DNA from: an uncultured Pirellulaceae bacterium
GTDB lineage: Bacteria; Planctomycetota; Planctomycetia; Pirellulales; Pirellulaceae
Direction: 5' to 3'
Length of the DNA: 39,508 nucleotides
NCBI GenBank assembly: GCA_937929805.1
Contig: CALFUT010000066.1
Coordinates: forward strand, 1 to 39,508
In this document: positions 16,087 through 25,403 of the stretch, piece after piece
Position numbering within the stretch: position 1 is the stretch's first letter
Layout of the letters: every line of letters begins with the position of its first letter
Program-made: the position numbers and the translations under genes
Notes under the pieces: model-generated
Database searches by the model: none
What the model was told of the DNA's origin: nothing
What the model saw: the letters and a program-made list of their open reading frames with translations, nothing else

Positions 16087-16866
16087 ATGTCTGACTATCT
16101 GAACTCGCTTTTTTCTCTTTCCGGTAAAACGGCCGTCGTGATTGGAGGCACCGGCGAACTTTGCGGTGCCATGGCAGAGGGGCTCGCATCGGCGGGTGCA
16201 GAAGTCGTGCTCGTTGGCCGCAGCGAAGAGAAGGCGAAGGCTCGGCTTGAGAAAATTGAAGCGGCCGGCGGCAAGGCGTACTTTGAATCCTGCGAAGTGG
16301 ATCAAAAAGCGAACCTCGAAAGCTTATTGCAACGAGTGCTCGATCGCAGTGGCAAGGTCGACATCGTGGTCAACGGAGCGGGTACCAACAGTGCGACGCC
16401 GTTCCTTGAGATTCCGGAAGACGAATTCGATTGGATCTTCAAAGTTAACATGAAGGGTGTGTTCTTGGCGTGCCAAGTGTTTGGCGACTATCTGGTCAAG
16501 CGAAACGAAGGCGGTTCGGTGATCAATATTGGATCGATGTCAGGCGTGACGCCGTTGTCACGAGTTTTTACTTACTCGGCCACCAAGGCAGCGGTTCACA
16601 ACTTGTCGGCCAACTTGGCGCGAGAATGGGCACCGCTGAATATTCGAGTCAACACGCTAGTGCCCGGATTCTTCCCGGCTGAGCAAAACAAGAAAGTCCT
16701 AACACCCGAACGAGTCGATCAAATCATGGGCCACACGCCAATGAAGCGATTCGGCGAGGCGAGTGAACTGATCGGTGCTACGATTCTGCTGGCTAGTGAA
16801 GCCGGTTCATTCATGACGGGCACCGAGACCATTGTGGACGGCGGCTACGCGTGCATGACCATTTAG
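16087..16866 (+). CDS. SDR-family oxidoreductase, probable D-fructuronate reductase (mannonate-forming)
   Basis: A 259-residue classical short-chain dehydrogenase. The cofactor motif is '[20 protein letters not shown]' (~residues 18-37). The active site is Ser in '[11 protein letters not shown]', then Tyr and Lys in '[10 protein letters not shown]' (Y-x3-K). The C-terminus '[16 protein letters not shown]' is typical of sugar-active SDRs. SDRs of this type are often found beside uxaC or uxuA, where they replace the unrelated UxuB in reducing D-fructuronate to D-mannonate. uxaC follows here, supporting that role by context. The ATG at 16087 is used because the four residues from 16075 add nothing conserved. 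Confidence 0.82.
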   Translation: MSDYLNSLFSLSGKTAVVIGGTGELCGAMAEGLASAGAEVVLVGRSEEKAKARLEKIEAAGGKAYFESCEVDQKANLESLLQRVLDRSGKVDIVVNGAGTNSATPFLEIPEDEFDWIFKVNMKGVFLACQVFGDYLVKRNEGGSVINIGSMSGVTPLSRVFTYSATKAAVHNLSANLAREWAPLNIRVNTLVPGFFPAEQNKKVLTPERVDQIMGHTPMKRFGEASELIGATILLASEAGSFMTGTETIVDGGYACMTI

Positions 16867-16977
16867 GATGCGAACAATCTGGATCGGGTTTCGCTTGGCG
16901 AGTCTGATCAACATGCGTGTAAATTCCGATAACCCAAACAGCCTTTCAGACTTCCACTTCAAGCGGCGGCTAACCTA

Positions 16978-18390
16978 ATGTCCTTCATCCATGATGACTT
17001 CCTGCTGACCAACGAGCATTCGCGGCGTTTGTACCACAATTTCGCGGCTGCTCAGCCGATCATTGATTACCACAACCATCTTTCACCGCAAGACATCGCG
17101 GAAAACCGCCGGTTTGCAGATCTGTTCGAAATGTGGATCGATCATGACCACTACAAATGGCGAGCCATGCGAGCCAATGGCGTGGATGAAGCGTTGGTTA
17201 CCGGTGACGCCGCCCCGAAAGATAAGTTTCTAGCGTTCGCGCGAACGGTGCCTCACACCATTCGCAATCCGATTTACCACTGGACTCATATGGAGCTTAA
17301 GCGGTTTTTCGACATCGATGAATTGTTGTCCGAATCCAACGCAGAATCGATCTGGGATCGTTGCAACGAGCAGATTGCGGATCGGGAAGATTTGAGCACT
17401 CAGGGGATTCTGCAGCAGTTCAAAGTCACCGCGTTGTGCACCACCGATGATCCAACGGACTCGCTTGAGCACCACCAATCGATCGCAGAAGCAGGGACTT
17501 GCCCAGCAGCGGTCTATCCCGCCTTTCGACCGGATTGGGCGTTGTTCGTTGATCGTCCGACCGAGTTCGTTGCGTGGTTGAAGAAACTGGAATCCTCAAC
17601 GGACATCAGCATCACCAAGTTTGACGACCTGTTAGCCGCGTTGAAGAATCGGCACGACTTTTTTCACTCGATGGGATCGCGTTTGTCCGACCATGGTTGT
17701 GAATACGTGCCGGCGAATTTCTGCAGCCAGTCGGTCGCTGCAAAGATTTTTGATGCTGCACTTGATGGAACGGCGGCGACTGTCGAACAGTTTGACCAGT
17801 ATTCAACCTTTCTTTTGCAGTACTTGGCCAAGCTGGACCATGAAAAGGGGTGGACCAACCAATTCCATACCGGCGTTTGGCGAAATAACAATTCTCGGCT
17901 GTTCAGTGAGATTGGTCGCGATATCGGTTGTGACTCGATGGGCGACACGGCACAGGGAAGGTCGCTACAACAATTCCTTGACCGTCTGGACGATGAAGAC
18001 TGTCTTCCCAAGACAATCGTGTACAACCTGAATCCGACGGACAACTACTTGATCAGCACCATGCTGGGGAACTTTCAGGGAGGAGAAACGCCCGGCAAGA
18101 TGCAGTTTGGGTCCGGGTGGTGGTTCCTTGACCAGAAGGAAGGCATGGAAATGCAAATCAACACGCTTTCCAGTACCGGGCTGTTGTCTCACTTTGTCGG
18201 GATGCTGACTGACAGCCGCAGCTTTATGTCATTCCCCCGCCACGAATACTTCCGCCGAATCCTTTGCGACATTCTGGGGCGCGATATCCTTAACGGTGAA
18301 GTCCCCAATGATGACTCACTCGTCGGACCGATGGTCGAGCGGATTTGTTACGGCAATGCGAAGTCGTATCTTGGCCTCGACCGGTGCTGA
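16978..18390 (+). CDS. uxaC: Uronate isomerase (glucuronate/galacturonate isomerase)
   Basis: A 470-residue amidohydrolase-superfamily isomerase matching UxaC in length and motifs. It converts D-glucuronate to D-fructuronate, and D-galacturonate to D-tagaturonate. The metal-binding 'IIDYHNHLSPQDIAENRRF' opens the barrel (~residues 28-46). Later 'FHTGVWRNNNSR' and 'WWFLDQKEGMEMQI' are characteristic, and the 'SFMSFPRHEYFRRILCD' segment near the C-terminus is a UxaC hallmark. The enzyme is cytoplasmic and starts uronate breakdown, feeding the SDR gene just upstream. UxuA, KdgK and KdgA are not in the window. Uronates come from algal or plant polysaccharides, a usual planctomycete diet. Confidence 0.95.
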   Translation: MSFIHDDFLLTNEHSRRLYHNFAAAQPIIDYHNHLSPQDIAENRRFADLFEMWIDHDHYKWRAMRANGVDEALVTGDAAPKDKFLAFARTVPHTIRNPIYHWTHMELKRFFDIDELLSESNAESIWDRCNEQIADREDLSTQGILQQFKVTALCTTDDPTDSLEHHQSIAEAGTCPAAVYPAFRPDWALFVDRPTEFVAWLKKLESSTDISITKFDDLLAALKNRHDFFHSMGSRLSDHGCEYVPANFCSQSVAAKIFDAALDGTAATVEQFDQYSTFLLQYLAKLDHEKGWTNQFHTGVWRNNNSRLFSEIGRDIGCDSMGDTAQGRSLQQFLDRLDDEDCLPKTIVYNLNPTDNYLISTMLGNFQGGETPGKMQFGSGWWFLDQKEGMEMQINTLSSTGLLSHFVGMLTDSRSFMSFPRHEYFRRILCDILGRDILNGEVPNDDSLVGPMVERICYGNAKSYLGLDRC

Positions 18391-18613
18391 GTCCTTGGTT
18401 TGAAACGCGGCCCACTGGCTGAGATTACCGTGTCGTTGCTAGCGTTCAGAGATCGCGCGACAGTAACCGTAAAACTTGGCTATTTAGGCGTTTGCTGACT
18501 CAAAATTGTTGGCGAACGCCGTGTTCAAGGCTCGATAACGAATCCGTACAACCGGCATAACCGTTAAAGTCGCGCACAAATTGTGTGATGGCTGATCGCA
18601 AGGACGCGAGTTG

Positions 18614-21562
18614 ATGGGTCTTGAAAACGTTATAAAGAAATTTGTTACCGAACCCTTCGTCTGGGTCTGTCTCGCGATGGTTGGCGTCGTTTTGATGGGG
18701 CCAGCCGTCGCTAACTTGGCACGCAAGGCAGTTGGATTAGGTCGCGATCGGGGAAACGTTGCTGAGCATTCAGTATCGATCAACCAAGTGTTGCCGGTAA
18801 GCCCAGCTCGCCAATCAAGCGATCAAATGGCAAGTTCGGCCCAGTCAGCAGTTCGGCAAGATCCGGTTGAATTCAGATCGCTGCCCAGCGCTCCAAGAGA
18901 GAAAAGCCAAGAGACCCGTGAGCTTTATGGTTCCACAAATGACAGCAGCCAGACGGCGATCGACAGTCGAACGACGCTCCGCCGTGACCAACAAGAGTTG
19001 CTCGATACGATTGAGAAATCGGAAGATATCGACTCGACCCTCATGCCTGATGCCCCGTATCAGGACTCGGCGATGGACAAGCCTACGGTTCAGCAGCCAA
19101 TCGAAAAGATGCAGGGAGTGGACTTCTTTGACGTCGACAAAATGGTCGCTGATGTCAAACCGGAGACAAACAGCAATCTTTCCGCTCACGATTTTCCCAG
19201 CGGTAGCGGAACCAAAAATTTGCAACCCGCTGATGACTCCGTGGCAGCCGATACGCGTGCGGCCATCAATAGATTCAATGAACGCGAAAGTGATTCCGTC
19301 AACAGCTCGCGCAAGGACGTCGATCTGCCGGAAGCGGTAGCAGCGGAAGTCGCAAGCGAAGCGAATTCGATCCGTGAAGACCTGTTGCCAGAGGCAGACA
19401 CTAGTCCGCTTTCGAAAGAGGCGATGCTGGAGCCAAGCGGTGAGTCTCGAATCGCCGACGCAACGAGCGCTGCCGCACCAGAATCCTCAGTCGATACACC
19501 TCAATCAGATGCGGCCGACAACAATTTTGCGCAAGCAGCCGAGCCCGAACGGGACGGATTAACTGGCGACCAAACGGGAATGAGCGACGAAGAGTCGGTC
19601 TTCTCACCTTGGGACGAACCCCTGGAGTTCCAACCTAAGCCGGACAAGAACAATGCGGCCAAGGATTTTGCAACTGAGATGAATCAAACTCCTCCACGCG
19701 ATTCGATTCCGTCCATTGCTCCGGAATCTGGAGGCACGTGGTGGGACGCGATGATTGCCCAACAGTTCTGGCCCGAACGTCAGGCCCAGTTTGCCAGTAT
19801 CGACTCCGTTGTTTTCATGGCGTTGCAAAACTCGGCTCAGATTCAAATCCTAAACGACCGTCCGCATATTGAAGAAACGTTCGTCCAACAGCGTGAGGCG
19901 GACTTTGACTGGTCGGCGTTCGTGGATGCAAGCTGGAACAGTATCAACGAACCCGTTCGATCAGAGTTGCAGACAGGATCAAGGGCCGGGCGTTTTGAAC
20001 AAGACGAGCTGAGTGTCAGTTCGGGGCTGCAGAAAAGACTTGGCCGAGGTGGAGAGTTGCGGGTTGGCAGTTCGATTGGCACGCTGGACAACAATTCGAT
20101 CTTCCTTGCACCGCCGGATCAGGGCACGGCCACTTTTTCGCTGGATTACCGGCAGCCGTTGCTTCGCGGTCGAGGACGTGAAATTTCTCAAAGCCAGATC
20201 GTGCTGGCTCAATTGAATGTCGAAACGTCCAAACATGCAGTCAAGCAGCAGATGCAGGAGTATCTTGTCGATGTCGTGACGGCGTATTGGGATTTGTATC
20301 GGGCTAGAGGCGTGCTTTCTCAACGGCATCGAAACCACATGCGCGCGACAGAGATTGTTGGACGGCTGTCAGCGGGGTCGTCCGGCGCGGCACAAGTTCA
20401 ACTGCAACGTGCCCAAGCGACCGCGGGTGCAAGGCACTCTGAAGTCATCGACGCCGAGTACATGGTGGCCGACGCCCAAGAGCGACTGATGAATCTGACT
20501 CATGGCGGTAATCTGATCAAATCTAACGAGATCGAGATCATTCCGACCGACGCGACGCCTCATTCGTACTTGCCTCACGATTTGGGGTACATCACTCAGT
20601 TGGCAGTGCAGAACCGGGCGGAGGTCAAAGAAGTACTCGCTCAGATTAAAGCGGCTTCGGTTCGCCAGGTGATTGCCCTTGATGGTTTGAAGCCTCGACT
20701 GGACGCGATTATTTCGTCGTACGTCGCTGGTGTGCGAGGCAGCCGGGATGTCGGAAACGCCATCACCGATCAGTTTTCAGCTGGCGACCCTTCGTATGCG
20801 GTGGGCATGTCGTTCGAGATTCCAATTGGTCGCCGATCGGCCAATGCAGGAACGCGCCGCGAAGCGATTCGACGACGGGTGCTTGAGAACAAGCTAAGGA
20901 AGACGCTGGGGGATGTTTCGGTGTCCGCCAGAACCGCGTTCCGCGACGTTTATCGTTTGATCGCGATAACGGACAACAACCGGCAGGTTGTGGTCCAATC
21001 TGCCAATGCGTTGAACTCCATTCAAAGAGATATTGGCTGGTTACAAAAAGAGGATCCTTCAGTTGCGTTGTTCGTAAACGACCTGTTGATGTCCCAAGAT
21101 CGTTTGGCGGAAGCCGAGCAAAATCTGCTGGACAGTCAAGCTCAGCTGGCCATCGCCTACGTGAGGCTCAAGCGAGCAACGGGCGAACTGCTTCGTGACA
21201 GTGCTGGAACGGTTGAGTCGCAAAGTTGCTCAACATGCGGTTGCGGTGAGCCTGAATGTGACTGTTCGAACGTGAGTCAGGCAACGTGGCATGAGCCGAT
21301 CGAGCAGATCAACAACGTCATTGAGCATGGGGTTGAAAACGGAAAAGAGTTCATCCACGACGTTCGAGAGCGAATTCAGCCGTCATTGTCGCGAGAACCA
21401 AAAACAAACACGTTTGACGTTCCGCTTGAACAGCCCACGACTCGTCCGGGTGTAAGCCCGCTGCCTGTGGATGCCGACACCGCAGGAGAAATCTTCCACG
21501 CGCCGATACGTTACCCACTCTCGACGCAACGCCCTTCTGACTGGGGACCGTCAAGATACTAA
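18614..21562 (+). CDS. TolC-family outer-membrane efflux protein with a long N-terminal extension
   Basis: A ~982-residue protein, about twice the size of E. coli TolC. A hydrophobic segment near the start ('FVWVCLAMVGVVLMGPAVA', ~residues 16-34) is a signal anchor or signal peptide. Residues ~45-370 are acidic, Ser/Asp/Glu-rich and low in complexity, probably disordered. The TolC/OEP domain begins at ~375 and shows 'YRQPLLRGRGREISQSQIVL', 'VVTAYWDLYRARG' and a second repeat with 'LLDSQAQLAIAYVRLKRATG', the helical barrel hairpins. A cysteine cluster 'CSTCGCGEPECDC' follows (~871-883), then a ~100-residue tail. It likely forms an outer-membrane channel for an efflux or secretion system; no inner-membrane pump is adjacent. 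It ends one base from the convergent gene. Confidence 0.85.
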   Translation: MGLENVIKKFVTEPFVWVCLAMVGVVLMGPAVANLARKAVGLGRDRGNVAEHSVSINQVLPVSPARQSSDQMASSAQSAVRQDPVEFRSLPSAPREKSQETRELYGSTNDSSQTAIDSRTTLRRDQQELLDTIEKSEDIDSTLMPDAPYQDSAMDKPTVQQPIEKMQGVDFFDVDKMVADVKPETNSNLSAHDFPSGSGTKNLQPADDSVAADTRAAINRFNERESDSVNSSRKDVDLPEAVAAEVASEANSIREDLLPEADTSPLSKEAMLEPSGESRIADATSAAAPESSVDTPQSDAADNNFAQAAEPERDGLTGDQTGMSDEESVFSPWDEPLEFQPKPDKNNAAKDFATEMNQTPPRDSIPSIAPESGGTWWDAMIAQQFWPERQAQFASIDSVVFMALQNSAQIQILNDRPHIEETFVQQREADFDWSAFVDASWNSINEPVRSELQTGSRAGRFEQDELSVSSGLQKRLGRGGELRVGSSIGTLDNNSIFLAPPDQGTATFSLDYRQPLLRGRGREISQSQIVLAQLNVETSKHAVKQQMQEYLVDVVTAYWDLYRARGVLSQRHRNHMRATEIVGRLSAGSSGAAQVQLQRAQATAGARHSEVIDAEYMVADAQERLMNLTHGGNLIKSNEIEIIPTDATPHSYLPHDLGYITQLAVQNRAEVKEVLAQIKAASVRQVIALDGLKPRLDAIISSYVAGVRGSRDVGNAITDQFSAGDPSYAVGMSFEIPIGRRSANAGTRREAIRRRVLENKLRKTLGDVSVSARTAFRDVYRLIAITDNNRQVVVQSANALNSIQRDIGWLQKEDPSVALFVNDLLMSQDRLAEAEQNLLDSQAQLAIAYVRLKRATGELLRDSAGTVESQSCSTCGCGEPECDCSNVSQATWHEPIEQINNVIEHGVENGKEFIHDVRERIQPSLSREPKTNTFDVPLEQPTTRPGVSPLPVDADTAGEIFHAPIRYPLSTQRPSDWGPSRY

Positions 21563-21563
21563 T

Positions 21564-22178
21564 TTACGATCCCAGATTGATCATCTGGCCGTTGGCAAAA
21601 AGCGCGTGCCGAATGTTTTGAAATTCAATGGTGAACGACTCACCCGTTTCGGCATCCAACACAACCATGCTTGAATCGCCGAAGGTTACATGAGCAATGT
21701 CTCGGTCTGACAGGTCGATGTAGTCGAATCCTTCGTTACCATCAATGACGATCACGCAGTTTTCTCTCGCGATAAAGTGCCCGGACTCACTCTGAACGAC
21801 GACATTTTGTCGCTCGAAAGATGCTGACGGCTCGCCATGGCTGGATGGCATTGAAGCCCCGGTTGCCTCGATACAATACGCGTTCCGGATTGGCATTGGA
21901 CATTCATCATCCGACTTGCCGGGATCTTCCAGTTGCCACGATCGATTGTCAATCTCACCTAAAACATCGAGCCCCAATTGCAGATTCTCGTGGCCCGCTG
22001 GGGCGGATAAGCTTGGTTGCCCGGGTTGGCTGACCGGCAAACTGACTCCCGAGGTTCCGATCGGACCTGAGGGAACGTTCATCGCAATGCTGAAATACGG
22101 ATCGGCGTCCGCGTTCAACGGTTGTGACTCGGTCGAAGGTGCTTTTGGCGAAGCAGCAGGTTGAAAAGGCTGGTTCAT
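21564..22178 (-). CDS. Hypothetical protein with a C-terminal beta-rich domain
   Basis: I do not recognise a named family. The first ~90 residues are Pro/Ser-rich and probably disordered, with no signal peptide. The C-terminal ~75 residues look like a compact beta domain: 'NCVIVIDGNEGFDYIDLSDR', 'HVTFGDSSMVVLDAETGESF' and 'TIEFQNIRHALFANGQMINL'. Similar 'DYIDLS...' sequences occur at the ends of large planctomycete extracellular or calcium-binding-type proteins, but the short length and lack of an export signal argue against that role here. Its stop codon is separated from the TolC-like gene by a single base, so the two transcripts must overlap. Confidence 0.65.
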   Translation of the reverse strand: MNQPFQPAASPKAPSTESQPLNADADPYFSIAMNVPSGPIGTSGVSLPVSQPGQPSLSAPAGHENLQLGLDVLGEIDNRSWQLEDPGKSDDECPMPIRNAYCIEATGASMPSSHGEPSASFERQNVVVQSESGHFIARENCVIVIDGNEGFDYIDLSDRDIAHVTFGDSSMVVLDAETGESFTIEFQNIRHALFANGQMINLGS

Positions 22179-22433
22179 GACAGACTATGATCCGCTTAGG
22201 ATCTCGATTTTACGACGCGACAAGTTTGCGAGTCGCCTTGATGGAAAAAAGGTGGGCTCAGTGGTTCATCATGGATGAATCTGATATTTCGCAAGGCAAC
22301 AGTCCTAGATCGCATTATCGATCCAAAGCACGACGCCGTCGCAGTTCGAGCGATCAATTTAGGAATGTTTGGCCTGCCACGGATACTTTGTCACGCAACG
22401 GGAGACAAACTTATTTTAACTGGTTCAATCCCG

Positions 22434-22463
22434 TTGACCGTTGAAATCAGGCGATCGTATAAT
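22434..22463 (+). promoter_or_regulatory. Near-consensus sigma-70 promoter of sucCD
   Basis: TTGACC (22434-22439) and a perfect TATAAT (22458-22463) are separated by 18 bases. Transcription would start near 22470, leaving a short ~38-base leader before the sucC ATG. A second TATAAT (22479-22484) lacks a matching -35. The rest of the 329-base gap (22179-22433) holds nothing recognisable. Confidence 0.75.
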
Positions 22464-22507
22464 TGTTGCTTCCGAATCTATAATCTGGTTATTCGAAACA
22501 AAAACTT

Positions 22508-23692
22508 ATGAAAATTCACGAGTATCAAGGCAAGGAACTGTTCAAAAAGTTTGGCGTGACGGTCCTTGAAAACCAATTGGCTCGAACCCCCGAAGAAGCT
22601 GCGGATGCCTACGCTAAATTGGGGGGCAAGGTGGCGGTGGTTAAATCTCAGATTCACGCAGGCGGTCGCGGCAAGGGTACGTTTACCGAAAACGGCGACC
22701 AGCACGGCGTTCAGCTGGTTAAATCGGCCGAGGAAGCCAGTCAAGCGGCGGCCAACATGCTGGGCAACCATTTGGTGACGATCCAGACGGGACCCGCGGG
22801 CAAAAAGGTCAATCAGGTCATCGTCGAAGCCGGTTGCGACATCGATCGTGAACTTTACCTTGGCGTGGTGCTCGATCGAGCAAGCAAACTGCCCGTGTTG
22901 ATGTGCAGTCAAGAAGGCGGCATGGACATCGAAAAGGTGGCTCACGAAACGCCGGAGAAAATCTTTAAAGAGAATTTTGATCCTGCCCAAGGGATTGAAA
23001 GTTATCAAGTTCGCAAACTCTGCAAAAAGCTTGGCATCGAAGGCAAAACGGTTCGAGCGGCTGACAAATTCATGAAGGCACTCTGCCGCGTGTATGTCGA
23101 TCTTGATTGTAGCTTGATGGAGATTAACCCGCTGGTTGTTACCGGGGATGGTGACCTTGTTGCCTTGGATGCAAAAATTGAATTTGATTCCAACGCAACG
23201 TTCCGTCACAAAGATTTGGAAGAGTATCGCGACTTGACGGAAGAGGAACCGTCAGAGGTTCGCGCTTCGGATGCCGGGCTCAGCTATGTGACGTTGGATG
23301 GGAACATTGGTTGCCTAGTCAATGGCGCCGGATTGGCGATGAGCACCATGGACATCATTAAGCTGCACGGTGGCGAACCGGCCAACTTCTTGGATGTTGG
23401 TGGTGGTGCCAACGCGGAACAGGTAACGGAGGCCTTTAGGATCATTCTGTCTGACAAAAATGTCAAAGCGGTCCTAGTGAACATTTTTGGCGGCATTATG
23501 AAATGCACCACCATCGCCGAAGCGATCGTGGTAGCTGCCAAATCCGTTGGCTTTACCGTGCCATTGGTCGTGCGACTTGAAGGTACGCAGGTCGAAGAAG
23601 GTCGCAAGATTCTTGAAGAATCAGATGTCGACCTGATTACGGCAACCGACTTGACCGACGCGGCGGAAAAGGTCGTGGCCACGCTTTCTTAG
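22508..23692 (+). CDS. sucC: Succinyl-CoA synthetase, beta subunit
   Basis: A 394-residue ATP-grasp protein of standard length. With SucD it interconverts succinyl-CoA and succinate while making ATP or GTP, a step of the TCA cycle. The N-terminal '[17 protein letters not shown]' is a near-universal SucC start. '[14 protein letters not shown]' is the nucleotide-binding region, and '[20 protein letters not shown]' and '[20 protein letters not shown]' are the Mg-binding and phosphate-site motifs. It is driven by the strong promoter just upstream and probably co-transcribed with sucD. Confidence 0.97.
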   Translation: MKIHEYQGKELFKKFGVTVLENQLARTPEEAADAYAKLGGKVAVVKSQIHAGGRGKGTFTENGDQHGVQLVKSAEEASQAAANMLGNHLVTIQTGPAGKKVNQVIVEAGCDIDRELYLGVVLDRASKLPVLMCSQEGGMDIEKVAHETPEKIFKENFDPAQGIESYQVRKLCKKLGIEGKTVRAADKFMKALCRVYVDLDCSLMEINPLVVTGDGDLVALDAKIEFDSNATFRHKDLEEYRDLTEEEPSEVRASDAGLSYVTLDGNIGCLVNGAGLAMSTMDIIKLHGGEPANFLDVGGGANAEQVTEAFRIILSDKNVKAVLVNIFGGIMKCTTIAEAIVVAAKSVGFTVPLVVRLEGTQVEEGRKILEESDVDLITATDLTDAAEKVVATLS

Positions 23693-23800
23693 TTCTCGCG
23701 TTGGCCGGTTTCATGCAACTGGCCAACTCCATTTCTGTGCTGCTCTCTAAAACGGGCACACACTTCAAAATCATCTTCTGTTGAAAACTCTGGATTTTTC

Positions 23801-24679
23801 ATGAGCATTCTGATTGACAAGAATACTAAGGTCATTTGCCAAGGTATCACTGGTAGCGTGGGTGAATTTCACACCAAAGGATGTCTGGAATATGGCACGA
23901 AAATGGTCGGTGGAGTTACGCCGGGCAAAGGTGGGCAGACCGTCCAAGGGCTGCCTGTTTTTGACACCGTGGACGAGGCCGTTGCTCAAACGGGCGCGGA
24001 CGCAACCATGATCTTCGTGCCGCCTGCGTTCGCGGCCGACGCGATTCTGGAAGCGATCGATTCGGGGATCAAAGTCGTGATCGCTGTCACCGAAGGGATT
24101 CCCGTTCTGGACATGGTCCGCGTTTATGAAGCCGCCAAGGCAAGTGACTCGGTGCTAGTTGGACCGAACTGCCCGGGCGTGATCACGGCAGACGAGTGCA
24201 AGATTGGAATCATGCCCGGATACATCCACCAGCGGGGAACCGTTGGAATCATGAGCCGCAGTGGAACTTTGACTTACGAAGCTGTTTGGCAGACTTCGAA
24301 TCTGGGCCTTGGGCAAACGACTTGCGTCGGTTTGGGCGGTGACCCGATTGTCGGCACGTCCTTCATCGACGTTCTGCAGATGTTCCAAGATGATGACGAA
24401 ACCGAATCCATTCTGATGATGGGCGAAATTGGTGGAACCGCTGAAGAAGAAGCAGCCGCCTACGTCAAAGAGCACATTACCAAGCCGGTCGCGGCCTTCA
24501 TTGCCGGACGCACCGCACCTCCCGGAAAACGAATGGGACACGCCGGAGCGATTATTAGTGGCGGAAAAGGCACTGCGGAAGAGAAGATCGCTGCCTTGGA
24601 ATCGGCCGGCATCGAGGTGGCTCAAAGCCCAGCTGACATGGGAGCCGCAATGAAAAGAGCCATTGAAAAAGCCAAATAG
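23801..24679 (+). CDS. sucD: Succinyl-CoA synthetase, alpha subunit
   Basis: A 292-residue protein of standard length. The CoA-binding Rossmann domain starts with '[20 protein letters not shown]' and contains '[10 protein letters not shown]'. The C-terminal ligase domain has '[20 protein letters not shown]', where the His in 'GHAGA' is the residue phosphorylated during catalysis. '[12 protein letters not shown]' is the phosphate-site power helix motif. It lies 108 bases after sucC on the same strand, forming the usual sucCD pair. No other TCA cycle gene is adjacent. Confidence 0.97.
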   Translation: MSILIDKNTKVICQGITGSVGEFHTKGCLEYGTKMVGGVTPGKGGQTVQGLPVFDTVDEAVAQTGADATMIFVPPAFAADAILEAIDSGIKVVIAVTEGIPVLDMVRVYEAAKASDSVLVGPNCPGVITADECKIGIMPGYIHQRGTVGIMSRSGTLTYEAVWQTSNLGLGQTTCVGLGGDPIVGTSFIDVLQMFQDDDETESILMMGEIGGTAEEEAAAYVKEHITKPVAAFIAGRTAPPGKRMGHAGAIISGGKGTAEEKIAALESAGIEVAQSPADMGAAMKRAIEKAK

Positions 24680-24772
24680 CCGCCCGGGACGCTGAACGAG
24701 GAGTTGACGTATTAGGCGTCGGATTCCCGCCGCCCAGCTTACAACGCCATTCAAACGAGTCAGTTCTTCCAG

Positions 24773-25225
24773 ATGCCTGAGCCGACCTCCGATTTAACCC
24801 CCGATCCAACGCCAAAATCAACCAACCCATATTCAGCCCCTGTCAGTGGGACTGGAACTGATCAGCCACGCCGGCGTCCGCGAATATTGAACACTATCTT
24901 GTTGATGCCGGTTCTTGCTTTCGTTTTGACCGCAGTTGTGCATGACGTCGCACGCCCATGGATCCGGTCGCGATTCCAACAAGACCCCGCTTATCGGGAC
25001 TTCTATCTTCCTAATGGCGTAGAAGATTCGTTGCTGAAAGAATCAGGGCAGACCGAGGAGGAGTACATAAGAGCTCGACTCACGGTGATCGCTGACAGGT
25101 ATGCGACAGCTTCCGGAGGCTTAGGATTTTTAGCGGGGCTAATGCTGCCGTGGGTCAGATACATTTGGCTGATTGGGAGACACCCCAAAACAACCGATGT
25201 TGCTCACTCGCAGCCCAAAGCCTAG
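24773..25225 (+). CDS. Small membrane protein of unknown function
   Basis: A 150-residue protein with no recognised family. The N-terminal ~40 residues are Pro/Thr-rich and end in 'NPYSAP', a short motif seen at the start of many Pirellulaceae membrane proteins. Two hydrophobic segments follow: ~43-60 ('ILNTILLMPVLAFVLTAVV') and ~118-138 ('GGLGFLAGLMLPWVRYIWLI'). The charged region between them contains 'EEYIRARLTVIADRYA'. It follows sucD by ~93 bases and could be at the end of the same transcript, but nothing ties it to succinyl-CoA metabolism. Confidence 0.6.
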   Translation: MPEPTSDLTPDPTPKSTNPYSAPVSGTGTDQPRRRPRILNTILLMPVLAFVLTAVVHDVARPWIRSRFQQDPAYRDFYLPNGVEDSLLKESGQTEEEYIRARLTVIADRYATASGGLGFLAGLMLPWVRYIWLIGRHPKTTDVAHSQPKA

Positions 25226-25403
25226 AGCGCGTTTCGCCTAAGCGTAGCGGTGCTAGGTTACTTTGAACTCGGTTTTAGCGACGCCGCGGACGCTACGGTT
25301 AAGAGCAACATGCTCTGGGCACGCCACCGAAGGGGGCAGGGAGCAGTTAGCTGACTGACGTGGCGAGGTAACAAGAACGAGCTTCGGTTGGCGTCGGAAT
25401 GCT

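Noticed and set aside
18575-18585. Palindrome CACAAATTGTG upstream of the TolC-like gene, also at 4426-4436
   Set aside because: An 11-base match between two places in 39 kb is expected by chance many times over; a shared operator cannot be claimed.
22187-22511. Two overlapping small plus-strand ORFs before sucC
   Set aside because: They cover the sucC promoter, have no conserved features and no ribosome site.
22478-23209. 243-codon minus-strand ORF
   Set aside because: Antisense to sucC, whose protein is complete and conserved; no family features.
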